Shown: piece by piece, positions 58,115-64,000 of the stretch
Position numbering within the stretch: the first letter of the stretch is position 1
Layout: each line of letters begins with the position of its first letter
Assembly: GCF_030272615.1 (NCBI RefSeq)
Contig: NC_081405.1
Coordinates: 653,004,920 to 653,068,919 of the forward strand
Direction: 5' to 3'
Length of the DNA stretch: 64,000 nt
Origin: Cryptomeria japonica
Lineage: Eukaryota; Streptophyta; Pinopsida; Cupressales; Cupressaceae
Notes under the pieces: generated by a model
Told to the model about the DNA's origin: nothing
The model's database searches: none
What the model saw: only the letters and a program-made list of their open reading frames with translations
Translations under genes and position numbers: made by a program

Positions 58115-61100
58115 AAGAAAGAAATTTCAAAAACCATATGGGTTCCTAAGGTGCTTATAGAAGCAATGCATTCCAAGACACTACAAAAGAAAGAAATTTC
58201 CAAAAGGCCATAAAGGCCCACAAAGAAAGAAGAAAATTCAAAATGTGTACGGCTTCCCAAGTCTTACATCGAGGAAATGCATTCTAAAGTATCACAAAAG
58301 AATGAAAATTTAAGAACCATGTGGATTCCCAAGTCACTCGTACACTCGTACAAGACTTGCACACTAAAGAAAAATCAAAATTGGCATTCAATTTTGCTAC
58401 CCCAGCTTCTCCCACGTCCACTATCCTAAAACCTATTTCACCTCCTACATCCATTTTGGCTCCTTGTGTCCTAAAATCCACCTCAACCTTTCCATCAAAA
58501 TCACAAACTCCGAAATCCACCATTCCTCCACTAGCCTACCATCCCTCAAGGTGCGTGCCAATGTTGATCTTGCCAGCATTTCCATCTAGCCATGCATAAT
58601 TCTTCCAACATCCCATCCATTATCCAACACCTATGTTATATCCTTCCATCCCTCTTATCCAATCCTTTGCATAAATCTATATAACCTTTCCATCTTATCA
58701 TCCATTTCATCTCCCTTTACCATCATCCTATCGACATCTTTGAGCATACCTTCAATAGCCATGGATCGTTATAGAACATCTTTCAAGGGTACTCAACTTG
58801 ATTCCTGAGTCATATCTCCTATCATGTATCCATTATCTTTCAAAAGTTCAAAAAAGTCAAAAAAAAAAAAAAAACATGAAAGAAAGAAAAAAAAAAATGA
58901 AAAAAATGAAAAAAAAAGAGAAAAAGAAGAAAAAAAGAAAAGAAAAAAAAGTGAAAAATCAGAAAAAGTAAAGAGAAAAAAAATTCATCCACTGGTGAAA
59001 ACCTAGCAAACAGGCATCTTGGGTAAGTACCATGATGAAAACCTGGCAAACAGGCGTCATGCGTAATTCATTATCTTCTTGCACTATTCACTGGGGGCAA
59101 GTTACATCTATGTGCATCCATCTATTATCCCCCATCCTCCATTATCCCTTATTCACTCTATATCCATCCATATCCCTTTTTCCACCTTTGATCTTGACAA
59201 GGTTAAGGACCTTTGCAAGCTTTGTGTGTCATATTTATTGTACTTGATCCACACCCTTTAGCTCCTATCCTTCATTATCACCATTAGAATTGTGTATCCT
59301 ATCTACGTCCTAGCCAAATCTATCCCTTGATCTTGATCCGAACTAAGGACATAAAATGTAACAAACCTCTGGACATGGTCATTTCTTTGGACCATATGAC
59401 ATTAGTTACACCATACACTTGCTTTATATTTCTATATCCGGTCCTTGAGCTTGGATTAACATTCTACCCTATTATGAGATAGTCCTTGACAATCACATAA
59501 GCTTTCTCCATCATTCACTTATTCATTCATGTCGTGTTCATTCATTCATCCACTCAAAATCCCTTTTGCCTTGCTAGACACTAAGGGCAAATATTCAAAA
59601 ATCATAAAAATCATAAAAAGTCTTGAAAAAATCATAAAAAACATAAAATGCGGTGAAACAATCATAAAAAAAAACCTAAAATGTCCTAAAAAATCATTAA
59701 AAATCATAAAATGTCATTAAAAATCATTAAAAATCATAAAATGTCATGAAAAAATCATTAAAAATCATAAAATGTCCTGAAAAAATAATTAAAAATCATA
59801 AAATGTCCTGAAAAAAATCATTAAAAATCATAAAATGTCCTGAAAAAATCATTAAAAATCATAAAATGTCCTGAAAAAATCATTAAAAATCATAAAATGT
59901 CCTGAAAAAATCTTAAAAATTAAAACATTCATAAAACCCTAAAAAATTAAAACATTCATAAAACCCTAAAAATTAAAACATTCATAAAACCCTAAAAATC
60001 ATAAAACTCCAAAAACATGCAATAAACATTGCGATGACACAAACACTTCAGACAAGCATGCAACTTTGGAACTTCAACAGACTCATGACAGGACGAGACT
60101 TAAATTGAGCAAACTGGACAACATCTGATCAACTTATACACCTGAACCCATCAACTGTGAACAAAAAAAAAAATCATTCGACATGAAACATATTGTTTGC
60201 TTATTTTCTCTTGGTTGTTTCTGATTTTCCTTTTTGGTGACATGTCTTTTAGCTTTTCCAGGATGTCTTTGACTAGAAAGGTGAGGATGGGGCATGTTCA
60301 CTTGTTTGTTGCTTGCAGGATGTTCCTTAGGAATATGACAACATGTCTTAGGACATGATCACTTAAGATCATTGAGGACATATTGGTCTGAGACACACTA
60401 AGGCATTCCTTTACTGTCTGATATGTTTTCTTTCTTGCAATTGGTGTGACTAATTCATTTGGATCTAATTGATATCCGGATATTTTTTGCCTTTAGCTAT
60501 AATAAGCTCGATGATGATACAAGCACTTAAAAAGCACAAGAATTCTCATCACCTTTCATATCCTCTTTCTCATCATTCTTCATAATCATCACTTTTCTCT
60601 TCTCATCCTCCTTTACATCTATCTTTTTCATCATTTCTTTCATCATCTTCTTCATTCTTCTTATTGCAGTGAGATTGATCAAACACTTTATCCAACCAAT
60701 GCATGTCTTTGAATCTTTAATCTCTTTTTCAAAAAACTTGTTTCATGCAATCTCAATGCCCCTGGAGTCAATCAATCAATCAATCAATCATTGGATCACC
60801 TTATCATGTGCTAGCATCAATCCCTATCAGCTTAATTAGCTCAATCAGCTTAGTCAACTTATCAACCTGGCTATATTGTTCATTTCCATCAATTGTTCAG
60901 TTACGCCTCATCAACTGTGCATTTCCATCAAATGTACATATCAATCTAATTACTTGTGCAATATCAATCATCCAATCTTTCTCTCCCATGATCTATCAAA
61001 AGACCAATCTCCATCAATCTGTTTGATCAATCTCTCGAGGGGGCATAACCAATTAATCATCACCCTTACCAAGACACCTCTGGGGCATATATCAGTTGAT

Positions 61101-61137
61101 CATTTTCTTTAAAACAACGCGACAGGCTGCATTGTCT
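58115..61137 (+). other. G1 3' untranslated region with simple repeats
   Basis: A short degenerate continuation of gag-like text runs to about 58,600. Then come a purine tract of GAAAAAAAAG-type runs (58,858-58,985) and two copies of a TGAAAACCTGGCAAACAGGC(G/A)TC-like element (58,994-59,062). An A-rich tandem array follows (59,600-60,005), then pyrimidine-rich sequence. No RT or integrase motif on either strand was recognised. Confidence 0.7.
59600..60005 (+). repeat. Tandem array of about 33-base AAAATGTCCTGAAAAAATCA units
   Basis: Units of the form TGTCCTGAAAAAATCATTAAAA repeat about eight times with small changes. They pass into a second array of about 25 bases, TAAAACATTCATAAAACCC. Both arrays are direct repeats without spacers. 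Confidence 0.88.
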
Positions 61138-61152
61138 CAAAGAGGGGCAAAA
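61138..61152 (+). other. G1 polypurine tract
   Basis: AAAGAGGGGCAAAA directly before the 3' LTR start TGTTGACAC. Confidence 0.85.
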
Positions 61153-61944
61153 TGTTGACACATAAAAATTTCCATTAATTAGTCCTCATTTAATTTCAAA
61201 TTTCTCCGAACATCGAGCGAGTCCTTATTATTACATTATTATTTCTCCATAATTCAGTATTCACAATTTCCATATTTTATTATATTATTATTAATATCTC
61301 ACCATTTATCCATTAAATTTATTAAATAAAACATTTATCATATTCATTTATATGCCTTCATGCATTCACCTTATATACATTTCTCTATTTATTTAATAAA
61401 ACCCCTTAAATATTCCCTCATACCACTTACCATTTCCCACTTACCATTTACCCTATACCACTCATCTTGCATTATCCCACATTCATCCCACAACATTAAC
61501 TCGCCCGAAGAAAATCTATTTAAACAAGCCCCTCTCTCTTATTTGAGAATCTCATCTTTATGCGTCGAACTTATGTCAATTTGAATTCTTCACCATTTTT
61601 GCATTTTGAGCACTCATCCACAACTTTTGCATTCAAAATTCATTGCTTGCATCTCTTGAGATCTTTCATGCATCCTTGCATTTCATATTTTTTGATCAAT
61701 CAAACATCTTTATTTTAAAATTATCTCCATTCACCATAGCCTCTTGTGCACAATGCTCTGAGAGCTAAATCTTAAAAGTACAAGATCTTGGTTGATAGGA
61801 GAGCAATGGAGGCAAATTCTTGTTAATGCATGTGTGTTTCTTTGTTTAGTTTGGCTTTGCATGTGCGTGTTTTGCAGGTACTTCATTGTTGGATGTTGGA
61901 AGAAGCCAAATCCATGATTTAGTTTCCTATTTCCTCCATCTACA
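61153..61944 (+). repeat. G1 3' LTR
   Basis: 792 bases, aligned without gaps to 51,049-51,840. One difference falls in the fourth base (TGTT against TGTA). Confidence 0.93.
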
Positions 61945-61949
61945 AAACT

Positions 61950-62401
61950 TATCTTTAATGGTTGGTTGGAAGAATATAAATACTAAAATGGATGCTAGAT
62001 AGCTAATAATCCAAATAGCTTTTATGGTTTTAATCAATAATTTCACCAAAACTTTTGGTATGGAAAATAAAAATTACTTAACAAAGAAAATAAAATTAAG
62101 TAATTTTAGCATAAGAAATACTATATGATTTTAATATACGAAATAACAAAATGATTTTAACATATAAAAATAAAAATTACTTAACATAGAAAATAAAAGT
62201 TTTTTAAAATAAAAAATAAATAATATAAACTATTTTAACATAAGAAATAAATAAATATTTAGAAAAAATAAACTATTATTTATAAGTATTTAAAAAAATT
62301 AAAATAATATTATTAAAATTTATATATAATATATATATTGTAATATACTTTTTATTAAAATAAACAAAAAATTATAAAATTTAAATTTAAATATATAAAT
62401 T
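61950..62401. other. AT-rich spacer
   Basis: Degenerate repeats of AAAATTACTTAACA(A/T)AGAAAATAAAA-like text. No gene. With 50,976-51,048 it forms the pre-insertion site of G1. Confidence 0.6.
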
Positions 62402-62852
62402 TGTGAGATTTTGCCAAGATCAAGGGCACAATGAAAAGTATAAAAATAGAGACAAAAGAATGACAAGAACAAATTGTATTCTCATCAATATGAAAATGAT
62501 CAACTGGATTCATCAATACAATGAATATAGGTCTGCTTATATAGGCAAGGCCATATGGATGTACGAGCACACAATCATGACATGTGGCTCAATGAGAAAC
62601 AAGGGTAGGTAAGAAATACTAGGGGTAGGTAGGAGAAATAATATAATATTCCACAAGAGGTGGATGACCCACCGAATGTGGAGTGTAACAACAAAACAAG
62701 ACCACAAAAGGTGGAATTTCTCCTACAAGCTCTATCCCTATGTGCACACTTCCCTGAGTGTCTCAAATCCAAACTACGAAGAAATGCATTATCCTAAGTT
62801 AACTTAAGTAAAGTGTAATAATATCCATAATGAATATTTATTTACACCAACA
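62402..62852 (-). repeat. C2 3' LTR
   Basis: The minus strand runs TGTTGGTGTAAATAA...AATCTCACA, with a TATA box CCTATATAAGC at about 62,535-62,546. The minus-strand run AAGGGGGGG (62,853-62,861) directly before it is the polypurine tract. Confidence 0.85.
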
Positions 62853-63129
62853 CCCCCCCTTAAGTGCAACTTAGAGGAATGAAGACTTAAATCAACAATG
62901 CAAGATGGGTCCTGGCTACTAGGCCATGATAGGTACCCATGTACAATATGCAAATGCAAGCAAAACATTGCAAAGAAATCTCTCACAAACAGAGAAAAGG
63001 AGAAAACCCAGTGGGAAAAAAATCCCCCCCAAAAGAGAGATGAAAGTACAAAAGACTCTCAAAGAAGAAGGACAAAACCTTAAAGAGGAAAAAGTCCCCC
63101 CATAAGAGAGGGAGGAGAAGTCAGCTGAC

Positions 63130-64000
63130 CCCCCCTAATGACACATCCTGCACCCCCAAGAGAGCTCGCAACTGCTGGAACTTACTCTCAGTGAAAGGTT
63201 TGGTGAATATGTCAGCATTCTCTCCGCTGTAGGACAATACTGCAAATCAATGACCTGCTCTGGAATTAACTCTCGAATATAGTGCATATGGATCTCGATG
63301 TGTTTGGTCCACTGGTGTTGGACTGAGTTCTTCAAGATTGCAATAGCACTTAGATTGTCGCAATGTAGAATTGTCGGTCATGGAGTGGTGAACCCAAACT
63401 CTGTGAGAATCTGCTAGAGCCAAATGGTCTTAGTAGCTGCATTAATAGCGCCTCAATACTCAGCCTTAGTCAAAGAAAGAGCAATAGCATGCTGCTTCTT
63501 GCTCTGCCAACAAATGGGGCCTAAACCAAGGTGAAAACTGTAACCGGAAGTAGACTTACGATCATCAAGATCGCTAGCCCAATCAGAGTCTGTGTAACCA
63601 ACCAAGCGAAGTCTTGTGCATGCTGCATAGTGAATTCCATAGTGATGTGTACCCTAGATGTAATGAAGGATGTGTTTGGCGGCTTTCCAATGAAGCTCAT
63701 GTGGTTCTTCCATGAAGCGGGAAACCATGCCAACTGCAAATGAAATATCGGGGCATGTATGTGTCAAGTAGATGAGACTACCCACAAGCTGACAATACAA
63801 AGTGGCATCAACTGGTGGAGAAGAACACTGAGCCTCAAGCTTGACTCCTGAAAGAAAGGGAGTTAGTGTAGGCTTACAATCAGCCATATGAAAGCATGCA
63901 AGTAGATCAAGAGCATACATGGGCTCTGATAGTGTAATCCCGGAAGGTGACTGTGAAATCTCTATCTCGAGAAAGTAGTGCAAAAGACCCAAGTCAGTCA
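63130..64000 (-). pseudogene. C2 pol fragment: RT C-terminus and RNase H
   Basis: The minus-strand frame from 63,992 begins GLLHYFLEIEI (the copia text just after the RT palm) and goes on to LVGSLIYLTHTCPDISFAV. It continues through RNase H motifs YTDSDWASDLDDRKST, SLTKAEY and LHCDNLSAI. The expected SxTEAEY Glu position reads as SLTKAEY. At least two in-frame stops lie between 63,335 and 63,654. It is therefore a decayed copy; the N-terminal part is outside the window. Confidence 0.88.

Larger units (their letters stand above)
51049..61944 (+). mobile_element. G1: complete gypsy-type LTR element, gag-only, target duplication AAACT
   Basis: Two LTRs of exactly 792 bases with no indels and about 24 substitutions by hand count (about 3%) flank a 9.3 kb internal region. 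AAACT lies directly outside both ends (51,044-51,048 and 61,945-61,949). A primer-binding site follows the 5' LTR and a purine tract precedes the 3' LTR. The only long ORF is a 618-codon gag-like gene. No protease, RT, RNase H or integrase motif was found, so it would depend on enzymes from a relative. A TIR transposon (D2) sits in the leader. The LTR start TGTAGAC is shared with the solo LTRs at 19,929 and 21,816. Confidence 0.93.
62402..64000 (-). mobile_element. C2: Ty1/copia element, minus strand, cut by the window end
   Basis: A 451-base 3' LTR (62,402-62,852), a purine tract and the 3' part of pol follow in order on the minus strand. The other LTR and most of pol are beyond the window. 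The element belongs to a different lineage from C1, judged by LTR and protein text. Confidence 0.9.

Noticed and set aside
58824-59006. A Lys/Glu-rich ORF
   Set aside because: Translation of a purine simple-sequence tract in the G1 3' untranslated region.
59600-60005. Regularly spaced repeats that could suggest a CRISPR-like array
   Set aside because: Units are head-to-tail direct repeats without unique spacers, in a plant retrotransposon.

Overview
The window looks like nuclear DNA of a land plant. It is AT-rich, almost empty of genes, and built of nested LTR retrotransposons (Ty1/copia with initiator-Met-tRNA-type primer sites, Ty3/gypsy of Tat type), LINE fragments and small DNA transposons. 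A large repeat-bloated seed-plant genome, most likely a gymnosperm, is the best guess. That is inference from element types and density; no diagnostic marker of the species is present.

Left part (1-31,800), repeats only. An old LTR element runs from the window edge to 19,258: its 5' LTR ends at 303 and its 3' LTR is about 18,054-19,258. Inside it lies a solo-LTR-like repeat of family R1 (5,332-17,885). Inside that is a minus-strand copia element (6,523-17,864, target duplication AGTAC), and one of its LTRs is split by a 4.8 kb TG...CA insertion (12,238-17,043, target duplication ATACC). That is four levels of nesting. After it come a minus-strand LTR split by a solo LTR (19,669-21,641), a second solo LTR (21,816-23,371, target duplication ATAAT), and two more R1 copies (24,957-26,170 and 28,568-29,440).

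Middle (31,800-41,000), the only convincing host genes. Two intact single-exon minus-strand genes for secreted glyoxal-oxidase-like copper radical oxidases (31,938-33,587 and 38,651-40,300) encode proteins of 549 residues, about 88% identical by hand count. They form a tandem duplication that includes about 0.65 kb of upstream sequence, with a TATA box about 120 bp before each ATG. A third copy of the far-upstream segment alone lies inverted at about 49,400-49,660.

Right part (41,000-64,000), repeats again. It holds a MITE, LINE fragments, a decayed Tat-type gypsy protease region split by a TIR transposon (D1, 45,282-47,166), a 1.1 kb foldback palindrome (49,881-50,975), and a complete 10.9 kb gypsy-type element (51,049-61,944, target duplication AAACT). 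The gypsy element has a 618-codon gag-like ORF and no recognisable pol. It is interrupted by a second member of the D1 family (D2, 53,564-54,660). The window ends inside a minus-strand copia element (from 62,402).

The two GLOX genes probably act independently of the repeats, as extracellular aldehyde oxidases producing H2O2. The most novel material is the D1/D2 transposon family (about 30-bp TIR, 4-bp target duplications, palindromic interior) and the gag-only gypsy derivative.
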